Source: Lutibacter maritimus (lineage in GTDB: Bacteria > Bacteroidota > Bacteroidia > Flavobacteriales > Flavobacteriaceae). From it: 64,000 nt of DNA. The notes below the pieces were generated by a model. It was not told the DNA's origin, ran no database searches, and saw only the letters and a program-made list of their open reading frames with translations. The stretch spans positions 78,071 to 142,070 of the forward strand of contig NZ_FOZP01000001.1 of assembly GCF_900116115.1 (NCBI RefSeq), in the 5' to 3' direction. A program made the translations under genes and the position numbers. This document shows, in pieces, positions 26,905-35,804 of the stretch (the first letter of the stretch is position 1; the number at the start of each line of letters is the position of its first letter).

Positions 26905-26913
26905 TGAAATAAG

Positions 26914-26945
26914 TTTGTGTATTTAGAAGGAATATTATAATTTTG
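26914..26945 (+). promoter_or_regulatory. rpmB promoter (TTTG-N20-TAnnTTTG)
   Basis: TTTG at 26914-26917 and TAATTTTG at 26938-26945 with a 20-nt spacer: both elements match the Bacteroidota housekeeping sigma consensus exactly. This fits a highly expressed ribosomal operon. The leader is about 35 nt. Confidence 0.8.
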
Positions 26946-26984
26946 CATCTCGTTTGAGAAAACACTAAATAAAGGTACAGAAAT

Positions 26985-27224
26985 ATGTCAAGAGTTTGTG
27001 AACTTACTGGAAAAAAAGCAATGGTTGGAAACAATGTTTCTCATGCCATGAATAAAACTAAAAGAAAATTTGACGCTAATTTAATAAAAAAGCGTTTTTA
27101 TATTCCTGAAGAAGATAAATGGGTAACATTAAAAATTTCCACATCTGCTTTAAAGAATATAAATAAATTAGGAATCTCCGCTGTTATGAAAAAAGCAGTT
27201 GAAAATGGTTTTTATAAAAAATAA
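26985..27224 (+). CDS. rpmB: 50S ribosomal protein L28
   Basis: This is a 79-residue protein of the usual length for Bacteroidota L28, starting MSRVCELTGKKAMVGNNVSHA and continuing with the conserved KTKRKFDANL and KRFYIPEEDKWVTLK. It binds 23S rRNA in the large subunit. It leads the rpmB-rpmG-DUF4295-ftsY run; the gap to rpmG is 7 nt. It has its own consensus promoter. Confidence 0.98.
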   Translation: MSRVCELTGKKAMVGNNVSHAMNKTKRKFDANLIKKRFYIPEEDKWVTLKISTSALKNINKLGISAVMKKAVENGFYKK

Positions 27225-27231
27225 TTAGGAA

Positions 27232-27417
27232 ATGGCAAAGACTAAAGGAAATAGAATTCAAGTAATATTAGAATGTACTGAGCATAAAGCATCTGGTTTA
27301 CCAGGTACTTCAAGATATATTACAACTAAGAATAAAAAGAATACTCCTGATAGAATGGAAATTAAAAAATTCAATCCTATCATGAAAAAAATGACAGTTC
27401 ATAAAGAAATTAAATAA
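27232..27417 (+). CDS. rpmG: 50S ribosomal protein L33
   Basis: This is a 61-residue protein: [19 protein letters not shown], then [22 protein letters not shown] and [10 protein letters not shown]. The single Cys means the four-cysteine zinc site is absent, i.e. a C-minus L33. It is translated 7 nt after rpmB. Confidence 0.97.
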   Translation: MAKTKGNRIQVILECTEHKASGLPGTSRYITTKNKKNTPDRMEIKKFNPIMKKMTVHKEIK

Positions 27418-27426
27418 TATAGGATT

Positions 27427-27579
27427 ATGGCAAAGAAAGCAGTAGCATCGTTACAAACTGGATCAAAAAGATTAACAAAAGCTATTAAAATGGTGAAATC
27501 TCCTAAAACAGGAGCGTATTCATTTGTAGAGGCTATTATGGATCCTGCAAACGTAAATGAATTTTTGAGCAAAAAATAA
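27427..27579 (+). CDS. DUF4295 small basic protein
   Basis: A 50-codon gene (ATG 27427, TAA 27577-27579) follows rpmG by 9 nt. It starts MAKKAVASLQTGSKRLTKAI and ends VNEFLSKK. This matches DUF4295, a Bacteroidota-only family that is always found next to rpmG and is likely a ribosome-associated lysine-rich protein. Nothing biochemical is known to me. A terminator-like hairpin follows. Confidence 0.92.
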   Translation: MAKKAVASLQTGSKRLTKAIKMVKSPKTGAYSFVEAIMDPANVNEFLSKK

Positions 27580-27601
27580 AAATTGTTCATTTCAAAATAA
27601 T

Positions 27602-27640
27602 AAGGCTACTTTCATAATAGAGAGTAGCTTTTTCTTTTTT
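27602..27640 (+). terminator. Intrinsic terminator after ribosomal cluster
   Basis: Arms AAGGCTACT (27602-27610) and AGTAGCTTT (27623-27631) pair with one G-U, followed by TTTCTTTTTT. It may be leaky so that ftsY, 25 nt later, is partly co-transcribed. Confidence 0.7.
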
Positions 27641-27665
27641 ATATTTATACCATAAATTGTAAAGA

Positions 27666-28619
27666 ATGAGTTTATTTAAAAAAATATTTTCGAAAGAAAA
27701 AAAAGAATCGCTAGATAAAGGTTTAGAGAAATCAAAAACATCGTTTTTTTCTAAGCTATCGAAGGCTGTTGCTGGTAAAACTAAAGTTGATGATGGTGTA
27801 TTAGATAATTTAGAGGAAATATTAATTTCGTCTGATGTTGGTGTAAATACAACTTTAAAAATTATTGAAAGAATTGAAGAGCGTGTAGCTAAAGATAAGT
27901 ATTTAGGTACTGATGAGTTAAATAAAATTCTTCGTGAAGAAATTGCAGCTTTGTTAGCTGAAACAAATGTTGGTAATGAAACTGATTTTGTAATTCCTAC
28001 AGATAAAAAACCGTATATTATTATGGTTGTTGGGGTAAATGGTGTAGGAAAAACTACAACTATTGGTAAATTAGCAGCTCAGTTTACTAAAAATGGTAAA
28101 AAAGTAGTTTTAGGCGCGGCTGATACTTTTAGAGCTGCGGCCATTGATCAATTACAAGTTTGGGCAGATAGAGTTGGAGTGCCAATTGTTCGTCAAGAAA
28201 TGGGAAGTGATCCTGCTTCTGTTGCTTTTGATACTTTAAAATCTGCCGTTTCTCAAAATGCCGATGTTGTAATTATTGATACAGCAGGAAGATTACACAA
28301 TAAAGTTAATTTAATGAATGAGTTAACAAAAATTAAACGTGTAATGCAAAAAGTGGTTGTAGATGCTCCGCACGAAGTTTTATTGGTGTTAGATGGTTCT
28401 ACTGGGCAAAATGCTTTTGAACAAGCTAAACAGTTTACAAAAGCTACCGAAGTTACATCACTTGCTGTTACAAAATTAGATGGAACAGCAAAAGGTGGTG
28501 TTGTTATTGGAATTTCAGACCAGTTTCAAATTCCTGTAAAATATATTGGTGTTGGTGAAAAAATTGATGATTTACAAGTATTTAATAAAATTGAATTTGT
28601 AGATTCTTTTTTCAATTAA
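27666..28619 (+). CDS. ftsY: Signal recognition particle receptor FtsY
   Basis: This 317-residue SRP-type GTPase docks ribosome-SRP complexes at the inner membrane. Residues about 20-100 are the N domain. The G domain carries GVNGVGKTTTIGKLA (G1), DTFRAAAIDQLQVW (insertion box), DTAGRLHNK (G3), TKLDGTAKGG (G4) and IGVGEKIDDLQVF at the end. The acidic A domain of the E. coli protein is missing, as usual in Bacteroidota. It follows the ribosomal cluster and ends at a strong terminator. Confidence 0.97.
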   Translation: MSLFKKIFSKEKKESLDKGLEKSKTSFFSKLSKAVAGKTKVDDGVLDNLEEILISSDVGVNTTLKIIERIEERVAKDKYLGTDELNKILREEIAALLAETNVGNETDFVIPTDKKPYIIMVVGVNGVGKTTTIGKLAAQFTKNGKKVVLGAADTFRAAAIDQLQVWADRVGVPIVRQEMGSDPASVAFDTLKSAVSQNADVVIIDTAGRLHNKVNLMNELTKIKRVMQKVVVDAPHEVLLVLDGSTGQNAFEQAKQFTKATEVTSLAVTKLDGTAKGGVVIGISDQFQIPVKYIGVGEKIDDLQVFNKIEFVDSFFN

Positions 28620-28640
28620 AAAATAATATTGTACTATTAA

Positions 28641-28677
28641 AAAGACCTTTTTTGTAAAACATTAAAGGTCTTTTTTT
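28641..28677 (+). terminator. ftsY terminator
   Basis: Arms AAAGACCTTT (28641-28650) and AAAGGTCTTT (28664-28673), loop of 13 nt, then a T-run (28671-28677). Confidence 0.85.
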
Positions 28678-28701
28678 ATCTTTAATGTTAAATTATTTAA
28701 T

Positions 28702-30351
28702 ATGAAAAATACCATTGTACTTATAACTGTTTTATTGATATCAATTTCTTGCAAACAAAAGGAAAATCCTATTGTTTTTGCTGCTTATGATGAATCAAAT
28801 GAAATTTTTGAGCAACAAAGTCATGAGTTGGAAAGAATGAAATTTAAATTAATTCAGTCTAAATATTTAGATATGAATGCTGTTTTTGAACCTTTTGAAA
28901 ATGATTTGGCTTATTTTTCAGAAAATGAATATCAAAATTTACTTCCGTATATTATTGAAAAAGATATTCCATCTATTCAAGAATCAGTAGAAAATGGTAT
29001 TTTATCATACGAGAAAATTGTGCTTTTCTATTTATACAGAATCAGAAAATTTGAAAGTTCAAATGATTTAGCGTTGCATAGTATTATTTCATTAAATCCA
29101 AATGTAATAAAAGAAGCAAGAGATAAAGATTTAAGCAAACCTAAAGATGTAAAATATACTTTATATGGATTGCCAATTTTATTAAAAGATAATATTAATA
29201 CTGTTGGAATGCCTACAACTGCAGGTGCATTTGTGCTGAAAGAAAATACAAATACTGATGATGCTTTTATTGTAAAAAAATTAAAGGAAAACGGCGCTTT
29301 AATTTTGGGTAAAGCTAATTTAAGTGAATGGGCGTATTATTTTTGTGATGGTTGCCCGCTTGGTTATAGTGCTGTTGGTGGACAAACATTAAATCCCTAC
29401 GGAAGAAAGTTATTTGAAACGGGTGGATCTAGTTCTGGAAGTGGTGTAAGTGTTGCAGCAAATTACGCTGTGGCTGCTGTTGGGACAGAAACCTCTGGAT
29501 CCATATTATCGCCATCAAGTAAAAACTCTGTTGTTGGATTAAAACCTACAATTGGCTTGTTAAGTAGAAGTGGAATTGTACCTATTTCTAGTACGCTAGA
29601 TACTCCTGGACCAATGACAAAAAGTGTGATTGATAATGCCATTTTTTTAGCAGCAATGACAGGCGTTGATACTGAAGATACTACAACAATAAATGTTGAT
29701 GCTAATGTAGATTATTTAAAATATTTAACTTCATCAACCATTAAAGGGAAAAGGCTAGGGGTGATAAAAGATCTATTATCTGATTCTATTTACAAGAAAA
29801 ATGTTGAATTATTAAAAAATTCGGGAGCAATACTAATTGAGTTTGAGCCACGTCAATTACAATTAGAAGGTTTTTTAACCTTGTTAAATATAGATATGAA
29901 ATATGACTTGCCAAAATATTTAAATGCATATGCTGATAAAAATTTAAAAATAAAATCTATTGAAGATATTATTCAAATTAATTTAGAAGATTCAATTCAA
30001 AGAGCTCCTTATGGTCAACAATTATTTGAAGGAATTGTGCAAGATTCTACAACGCTTGCTGAACTTGAAGTTATAAAAAGTAATTTAAATGCAACTGGCA
30101 AACAATTTTTTAATGAACCAATGGATTCTTTAAATTTAGATGCAATTTTATCAATAAATAATTATCATGCAGGTTTTGCTGCGGTTGCAAAATATCCTTG
30201 TTTAACAGTTCCTATGGGGTATGAAAAATCAGGAGAACCAATTAGTTTAACATTTATTGCAAAACCTTTTCAAGAACAAAAATTATTGCAGTTAGGTTAT
30301 GCTTTTGAGCAACTTTCAAAAGTTAGAAAACAACCTAAAAATTATAAATAG
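28702..30351 (+). CDS. Amidase signature family lipoprotein
   Basis: This is a 549-residue protein with a lipobox (LLISISC, Cys17), so it is anchored in the periplasm or outer membrane. The amidase-signature catalytic triad is present: Lys162 in LPILLKDNINT, a Ser in GTETSGSILS (about 265) and the nucleophile within GGSSSGSGVS (about 241-250). It lacks the GatB/GatC partners and has a 150-residue N-terminal extension, so it is not GatA. It is more like extracellular amidases acting on peptides or small amides. It is followed by rimO, which has its own -7 element. Confidence 0.9.
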   Translation: MKNTIVLITVLLISISCKQKENPIVFAAYDESNEIFEQQSHELERMKFKLIQSKYLDMNAVFEPFENDLAYFSENEYQNLLPYIIEKDIPSIQESVENGILSYEKIVLFYLYRIRKFESSNDLALHSIISLNPNVIKEARDKDLSKPKDVKYTLYGLPILLKDNINTVGMPTTAGAFVLKENTNTDDAFIVKKLKENGALILGKANLSEWAYYFCDGCPLGYSAVGGQTLNPYGRKLFETGGSSSGSGVSVAANYAVAAVGTETSGSILSPSSKNSVVGLKPTIGLLSRSGIVPISSTLDTPGPMTKSVIDNAIFLAAMTGVDTEDTTTINVDANVDYLKYLTSSTIKGKRLGVIKDLLSDSIYKKNVELLKNSGAILIEFEPRQLQLEGFLTLLNIDMKYDLPKYLNAYADKNLKIKSIEDIIQINLEDSIQRAPYGQQLFEGIVQDSTTLAELEVIKSNLNATGKQFFNEPMDSLNLDAILSINNYHAGFAAVAKYPCLTVPMGYEKSGEPISLTFIAKPFQEQKLLQLGYAFEQLSKVRKQPKNYK

Positions 30352-30402
30352 TTAAAATTTGGGTATTTATAATTAGACTTAACTCAATTAAAAAGGTTTG
30401 AT

Positions 30403-30410
30403 TACTTTTG
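30403..30410 (+). promoter_or_regulatory. TAnnTTTG -7 element, decides rimO start
   Basis: TACTTTTG is an exact -7 consensus. Transcription would begin near 30416, so the in-frame TTG at 30398 cannot be the start; the GTG at 30440 gives the usual N-terminus. Confidence 0.6.
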
Positions 30411-30439
30411 CAAAAAATATAATTCAAAATACAAAATTT

Positions 30440-31750
30440 GTGCGTACAAAAACTAAGAAAGAAAATAAAATTAATGTAGTTACTTTAGGTTGTTCTAAAA
30501 ACGTTTACGATAGTGAAGTTTTAATGGGACAATTAAAAGCAAACAACAAAAATGTGGTTCATGAAGATGAAAATGATGATGGAAATATTGTTGTAATAAA
30601 CACTTGTGGTTTTATTGGTGATGCAAAGGAAGAATCTATAAATACCATTTTACATTACGTAAATAAAAAAGAGTTAGGGGAAGTAGATAGAGTATATGTA
30701 AGCGGTTGTTTAAGTGAACGTTATAAACCAGATTTGCAAAAAGAAATCCCGAATGTTGATGAGTATTTTGGAACACATGATTTGCCTAATTTACTAAAAG
30801 TTTTAGATGCAGATTACAAGCACGAATTAATAGGAGAGCGTTTAACAACTACACCAACGCATTATGCATATTTAAAAATAGCAGAAGGTTGCGACAGACC
30901 TTGCTCATTTTGCGCTATTCCTTTAATGCGTGGTGGAAATGTTTCAACGCCAATAGAAAACTTGGTGATTGAAGCTACTAAACTGGCAAAAAAAGGAATT
31001 AAAGAACTTATTTTAATTGCACAAGATTTAACTTATTATGGTTTAGATATTTATAAAAAACGTGCCTTGGCCGATTTGTTAAAAGAATTGGTTAAAATTG
31101 ATGGTATTGAGTGGATCCGTTTACATTATGCTTTTCCAACAGGTTTTCCGTTGGATGTTTTAGAAGTGATACATAACGAGTCAAAAGTGTGCAATTATTT
31201 AGATATTCCATTGCAGCATATTAATGATGATATTTTAAAATCGATGCGCAGAGGGACTTCACACGAAAAAACGACTAATTTAATTGCCGAATTTAGAAAA
31301 GCTGTTCCAGATATGGCAATTAGAACTACGCTAATTGTTGGTTATCCTGGTGAAACAGAAGAAGCTTTTCAAGAATTAAAAGATTGGGTACAAGAAATGC
31401 GTTTTGAACGCTTAGGTGCTTTTGCTTATTCACATGAAGAAAACACTCATGCAGCTAATTTAGAAGATGATGTTCCAGAAGAAGTTAAACAACAACGTGT
31501 AAATGATATTATGGAATTGCAAAGCCAAATTTCTTGGGATTTAAATCAGGAAAAAATTGGGAAAACATTTAAAGTAATTATTGATAGAAAAGATGGAAAT
31601 CTATTTGTTGGAAGAACTGAATTTGATTCGCCAGATGTAGATAATGAAGTTTTAATTGATGCAACAAAACATTACGTGCAAGTTGGTAAATTTGTGAATG
31701 TAAAAATTACAGAAGCTACAGAATTTGATTTGTACGCAGAGCCTGTTTAA
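30440..31750 (+). CDS. rimO: Ribosomal protein S12 methylthiotransferase
   Basis: This radical-SAM enzyme adds a methylthio group to the conserved Asp of ribosomal protein S12. The start is placed at a GTG (30440, VRTKTKKENK), which matches family length and lies downstream of the TACTTTTG element; a longer frame from a TTG at 30398 would begin inside the promoter. The product has 436 residues. The N-terminal MTTase domain has VVTLGCSKNVYDSE. The radical-SAM CxxxCxxC is GCDRPCSFCAIPLMRGG. The C-terminal TRAM domain ends the protein (LFVGRTEFDSPDVDNEVLI). It is followed by a shared bidirectional terminator. Confidence 0.95.
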   Translation: MRTKTKKENKINVVTLGCSKNVYDSEVLMGQLKANNKNVVHEDENDDGNIVVINTCGFIGDAKEESINTILHYVNKKELGEVDRVYVSGCLSERYKPDLQKEIPNVDEYFGTHDLPNLLKVLDADYKHELIGERLTTTPTHYAYLKIAEGCDRPCSFCAIPLMRGGNVSTPIENLVIEATKLAKKGIKELILIAQDLTYYGLDIYKKRALADLLKELVKIDGIEWIRLHYAFPTGFPLDVLEVIHNESKVCNYLDIPLQHINDDILKSMRRGTSHEKTTNLIAEFRKAVPDMAIRTTLIVGYPGETEEAFQELKDWVQEMRFERLGAFAYSHEENTHAANLEDDVPEEVKQQRVNDIMELQSQISWDLNQEKIGKTFKVIIDRKDGNLFVGRTEFDSPDVDNEVLIDATKHYVQVGKFVNVKITEATEFDLYAEPV

Positions 31751-31766
31751 AAAAATAAATTAAGAT

Positions 31767-31798
31767 AAAAAAAGCGAGCATTAGCTCGCTTTTTTTAT
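31767..31798. terminator. Bidirectional intrinsic terminator
   Basis: Arms AGCGAGC (31773-31779) and GCTCGCT (31784-31790), tetraloop ATTA, with A- and T-runs on the two sides. It serves rimO (plus) and the M14 peptidase (minus, stop at 31800). Confidence 0.92.
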
Positions 31799-31799
31799 C

Positions 31800-34259
31800 T
31801 TAATTTAAGAAAACTGCATTTGCAAAAAACAGTTTTCCATTCTCCCAAAAAGATCTGAATAACGGATTGTCTACCATATAAATAAGCTGTCCTCTACCTT
31901 TATTTTCAATACCAAATAATAAAGAGTTAGAAACGTTTTTTAAAGCTCCTTTTCCTGCAAAACCTGAAACATTAGTAGCATTTTCAGGGAAATAACCCAC
32001 ATTAATTCCTTCATTAAATAATTTATATGAAGTGCCATTTAATTTTAAACTATAATAAAAAGTGTCGTATCCAAAAGCTAAAGGATGCGTGGTATCTATA
32101 GTACTTTTAAAAATACTACCCGTAATAATTTTGTTTAAATAGTTTCTTTCTTGATTTTTAAAAGGTACTAAATTTGGTTTTTTACTACCTGACAAAGAAT
32201 CTTTTTTAGTTTTTAATAAAAAATCTTTTTTATTAGAAAAATTGTTTAGTGCTGTTCCAATGACAATTATTGTTCCTCCATTTTTTGTGTATTCGGTAAT
32301 TATTTTTAATTCTTTATCGTTAGCATTAAATCCTTCAGGTAAAATAATTACATTATATTTATTTAAATTAACTCTTCCCATATTTGAAGTGTTTAAAACT
32401 GTAACCGGATATTTTAATTGCGTTTCAAAAAAGTGCCAGATTTCTCCAAAACTATAGGGAGAAACTTTTTCACCAGTTAATAATGCAATGTTTTTTGGTT
32501 TTATAAGTGAATAATTTGATGAACCAAAATCAAAACCAGTACTTACAAAACCAGAATTTACAGCAACTATTTTCTCATTTAAGTTTACGGAAATATTTTT
32601 AATCAAATCACTAAAATTAGAAAGGTGTTCATTGTCATTTTTTAAAATAACCAAACTTCCTTTTACATATTTTGTACCTTCAATTGAAAAATCAGCATTA
32701 CTAAAACGCACATTAATAGTATTTTTTAATAACTCACTTAAAAAAGCTGCATCAGTAACTACATTCCATTTGTGAATGTACGCATAAGCATTTTCAACAA
32801 AAGTACTTTTTTGATTGTCAAGATTATTAGTTGCTACATTTGGCAACTCATTTTTTGTAGAAAATCCTTGTAAACCATAAGCGTAAGGTAAACTCCACGC
32901 AGTAATATCATAGGTTAATGAATCTTTAATTTTTGTTTCAGGTTCAAATAAAACCTTTACCATTTTTCCTTTAGGTTGGTTGGTAGGTATTACTAAATCT
33001 GTTTTAGTTAGCTGAATTGTTTTGTTGCTTTTTGAATTATAATCGTAAACTTTAGCAGAACTTTCTTTAGTTGTATAATATGTAATTTCGTGTTTGTCTA
33101 ATAATTTTGTTAGACTTGTAATTTTAGAAGCATCTCCTTTTAAAACATAGTTTTTAACTTCTAATTCAGAATTGTCAAAATATTTTTGAAATTCCTCAAT
33201 CATTTTTGATGTGTTTTTGGTAGCAACTTCAACAGTAGATAATCCAGTGGTTGTGTGGTGTTCAATTCTATCTTTTAAAGTAAGTTCGCTGTTGTTTTCT
33301 GTAATAATTCCCAAACCAGCTTTTCCGTGACCAGCTTGTTCGTAAGTCATACCAATAGCGCCCATAAAGGTTGGATACGTATCTCCATAACTTGGGTATA
33401 ATAAATCAAAAGACTCTTTGGTAAAATACATCCAACCTTTTTTATCAAAATGTTTTGCATGGTTTTTTCCAATTTCAGTTTGAAATTCTCGTTGCCAATC
33501 TGTAATTGTTTCGTGAAAAGGCTCCGCAGCAGGAGCAAAATAGTAAGGATTATTTATAAATTGTTCATGAAAATCCACGTGAATATGTGGCATCCATTTG
33601 TTGTAAATTTTTAGGCGTTGTTGTGTTTCAATTTGTGTTGCCCAAGCCCAATCTCTATTTAAATCAAACAAATAATGATTTGGTCTTCCTCCAGGCCAAG
33701 GTTCATTATGTTCAAGTGCATCGGGGTTTGCTGTATAAGGTATATTTTTAACTTGTTGAAACCAATTAACATAACGATCTCTTCCGTCAGGATTTAAACA
33801 AGGATCCATAATAACAACAGTATTTTGCAACCAATCTTTATTTTCTGTTATTAATTTGTATAAAGTTTCCATAGCGGCTTCGGTGCTTGATGCTTCATTG
33901 CCGTGAACATTGTAACTTAACCAAACAATTCCAACTTTTATAGCTGGGTTACCTTTTAAAATACCTGTTCTTTTTAAATTATCTTGTCTAATTTGCTCTA
34001 AATTTTTTATGTTTTCTTCTGAAGAAATATATGAGATAAACAAAGGTCTGTTTTCATTCGTTATCCCATATTTTTCTAATATTACATTGCTAGAGTTTGC
34101 ACTTATGTAAGAGAAATAATCAACAACTTTATGATGATTTGTAAATTGTGTTCCTAATTCATACCCTAAAAAACTAGATGGCGAAATAATTTGCTGTGCG
34201 TTTGTAAATGAAATTACTGTAGTAATAAGAAAATTAAGTAAAAAAAGTGCTTTCTTCAT
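31800..34259 (-). CDS. Secreted M14 zinc carboxypeptidase with GATase-like tail
   Basis: The start is set at ATG 34259 (MKKALFLLNFLITTVISF..), which gives a clean signal peptide; a longer frame from 34370 adds 37 residues ahead of it and crosses the divergent promoter. The mature protein (819 residues in all) has the M14 zinc site: YNVHGNEASSTEA (His and Glu), HVDFHEQF (His), and the catalytic Glu region GMTYEQAGH. The C-terminal part contains a class-I-glutamine-amidotransferase-like fold (LPEGFNANDKELKIITEY, GGTIIVIG) without a clear catalytic Cys. It is likely a periplasmic or secreted peptidase for nutrient peptides or cell-wall peptides. Confidence 0.9.
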   Translation of the reverse strand: MKKALFLLNFLITTVISFTNAQQIISPSSFLGYELGTQFTNHHKVVDYFSYISANSSNVILEKYGITNENRPLFISYISSEENIKNLEQIRQDNLKRTGILKGNPAIKVGIVWLSYNVHGNEASSTEAAMETLYKLITENKDWLQNTVVIMDPCLNPDGRDRYVNWFQQVKNIPYTANPDALEHNEPWPGGRPNHYLFDLNRDWAWATQIETQQRLKIYNKWMPHIHVDFHEQFINNPYYFAPAAEPFHETITDWQREFQTEIGKNHAKHFDKKGWMYFTKESFDLLYPSYGDTYPTFMGAIGMTYEQAGHGKAGLGIITENNSELTLKDRIEHHTTTGLSTVEVATKNTSKMIEEFQKYFDNSELEVKNYVLKGDASKITSLTKLLDKHEITYYTTKESSAKVYDYNSKSNKTIQLTKTDLVIPTNQPKGKMVKVLFEPETKIKDSLTYDITAWSLPYAYGLQGFSTKNELPNVATNNLDNQKSTFVENAYAYIHKWNVVTDAAFLSELLKNTINVRFSNADFSIEGTKYVKGSLVILKNDNEHLSNFSDLIKNISVNLNEKIVAVNSGFVSTGFDFGSSNYSLIKPKNIALLTGEKVSPYSFGEIWHFFETQLKYPVTVLNTSNMGRVNLNKYNVIILPEGFNANDKELKIITEYTKNGGTIIVIGTALNNFSNKKDFLLKTKKDSLSGSKKPNLVPFKNQERNYLNKIITGSIFKSTIDTTHPLAFGYDTFYYSLKLNGTSYKLFNEGINVGYFPENATNVSGFAGKGALKNVSNSLLFGIENKGRGQLIYMVDNPLFRSFWENGKLFFANAVFLN

Positions 34260-34313
34260 TGAATTTAAAAATTTTGAAAACCAAAAGTACTCAAATAAAT
34301 TCATAGAAATTAA

Positions 34314-34342
34314 TTGCAAAAAATTATTATGGCCTATTTTTG
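34314..34342 (+). promoter_or_regulatory. Promoter TTG-N18-TAnnTTTG
   Basis: TTG at 34314-34316 and TATTTTTG at 34335-34342, spacer 18 nt. It drives the Dph6-like gene and lies inside the over-long frame of the divergent M14 gene, which supports the shorter start of both genes. Confidence 0.65.
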
Positions 34343-34357
34343 CAAAAAATATATATT

Positions 34358-35062
34358 TTGAAAAAAGCATTCTTTAATTGGAGTACCGGAAAAGATTCCG
34401 CATTGGCACTGTATACTATTTTAAAAGACTCTAATTTTTCGATTGAAAAATTGGTTACTTCTGTAAATAAAAGTTTTGATAGAGTCTCAATGCATGGCGT
34501 TCAGGAAGAGTTATTAAATCAGCAAGCAGAAAGTTTGGGTTTACCTTTGCAAAAAATATATTTTCCAGAAGAAGTTTCAATGGATTTATACGGTGAAATT
34601 ATGAAAAGCAGTATGGATCATTTGGTTGCCGAAGGATATGAATACTCAGTATTTGGAGATATATTTTTAGAAGATTTAAAAAAGTATAGAGAACAAAAAT
34701 TAGCCGAAGTGAATTTAAAAGGTGTTTTCCCGCTTTGGAAAAGAGATTCTAGAGAAATAATGACAGAATTTATTTCACTAGGGTTTAAAGCAATCACGGT
34801 AAATGTAAATTCAACATATTTAGATGAAACATTTGTTGGAAGAGTATTAGATTTAAATTTTATAAATGATTTACCAGAAAGTGTTGATGTTTGTGGTGAA
34901 AATGGCGAGTTTCATACATTTGTATATGACGGACCAATTTTTAAAAAACCAATTGAATTTTCTATGGGCGAAAAAACTAAAAAAGAGTATAAAAAAGATA
35001 AAAATACAAATTGGGATACTAGTTTTTGGTATATCGATTTAATTCCTAAAAATAATCGTTAA
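34358..35062 (+). CDS. Dph6-like ATP pyrophosphatase (diphthine-ammonia ligase family)
   Basis: The preferred start is TTG 34358 (MKKAFFNWSTGKDS), since the promoter element at 34335-34342 excludes the earlier TTG at 34340. The product has 234 residues. The PP-loop is FNWSTGKDSALALY; further conserved motifs are FGDIFLEDLKKYRE, VFPLW and DVCGENGEFHTFVYDGP. Eukaryotic and archaeal relatives amidate diphthine on EF-2; bacteria lack diphthamide, so the bacterial substrate is unknown. It is cytoplasmic. The next gene is 74 nt downstream with only an imperfect -7 element (TACTTTTA), so co-transcription is possible. Confidence 0.85.
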   Translation: MKKAFFNWSTGKDSALALYTILKDSNFSIEKLVTSVNKSFDRVSMHGVQEELLNQQAESLGLPLQKIYFPEEVSMDLYGEIMKSSMDHLVAEGYEYSVFGDIFLEDLKKYREQKLAEVNLKGVFPLWKRDSREIMTEFISLGFKAITVNVNSTYLDETFVGRVLDLNFINDLPESVDVCGENGEFHTFVYDGPIFKKPIEFSMGEKTKKEYKKDKNTNWDTSFWYIDLIPKNNR

Positions 35063-35136
35063 TTTTTTGTTAGATATTTTATCAGATTTCGACGAACAGC
35101 CTAAATTGATTACTTTTATAAAATAAACCTATCAAT

Positions 35137-35799
35137 ATGAATGATGATTTTTGCATTTCGGAAGATAATTCATACAATTTTGAAAAGCATTGGAATAACG
35201 CATATTTAAAAACGCCCACACAAAGTTTGGGTTGGTACGAAGAAAATCCAATACAATCTGTAGATTTAATAAATGAATGCAATTTATCATCCGATGCATT
35301 AATTTTTAATGCAGGTGCAGGAGCTACAACCTTAATAAATAAACTAGTAGCCCAAGGTTATAGCAATATAATTGTAAATGATATTGCAGCATCTGCACTT
35401 ACTGAATTAAAAAATAACTTAACATCACATAAGCATACAAAAATTCAATTTATTGTTGATGATTTAACAAATCCAACAGAATTATTGAATTTAAAAAACA
35501 TTGATTTATGGCATGATAGAGCCGTTTTGCATTTTTTTACAGATGAATCTCAGCAATTAGCTTATTTTAATTTAATAAAAAAAACAGTTAAAGTTGGTGG
35601 TTTTGTAATTTTAGCAGAATTTAATTTAGACGGCGCAAAAAAATGCTGCGGATTAAATGTGGTGAATTACAATGTAGAAATGTTTCAAAAAGGTTTAGGA
35701 AAAGAGTTTCAGTTATTAAAATCATTTAATTACACATACATTCAACCATCTGGAAATACTAGAGAATATGTGTATTCATTATTTAAAAGAGCAGCATAA
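35137..35799 (+). CDS. Class I SAM-dependent methyltransferase
   Basis: This is a 220-residue protein with the family order WNNAYLKTPTQSLGWYEE, motif I (ALIFNAGAGATTLINKL, usually DVGGG), the acidic residue after strand 2 (IIVNDIAASAL) and WHDRAVLHFF. Methyltransferases of this kind act on small molecules such as thiols, selenium or tellurium compounds in some relatives. The bshC gene starts 5 nt after its stop, so a thiol-related role is an attractive inference but not shown. Confidence 0.85.
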   Translation: MNDDFCISEDNSYNFEKHWNNAYLKTPTQSLGWYEENPIQSVDLINECNLSSDALIFNAGAGATTLINKLVAQGYSNIIVNDIAASALTELKNNLTSHKHTKIQFIVDDLTNPTELLNLKNIDLWHDRAVLHFFTDESQQLAYFNLIKKTVKVGGFVILAEFNLDGAKKCCGLNVVNYNVEMFQKGLGKEFQLLKSFNYTYIQPSGNTREYVYSLFKRAA

Positions 35800-35804
35800 A
35801 ATTA

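Noticed and set aside
5555-26915. Recurring GAAATAAGT 9-mer at several places
   Set aside because: Found in coding and non-coding DNA on no consistent strand or position; expected by chance at this base composition.
31800-34370. A longer start for the M14 peptidase at 34370
   Set aside because: It would add 37 residues before a good signal peptide and run through the divergent promoter at 34314-34342. ATG 34259 is preferred.
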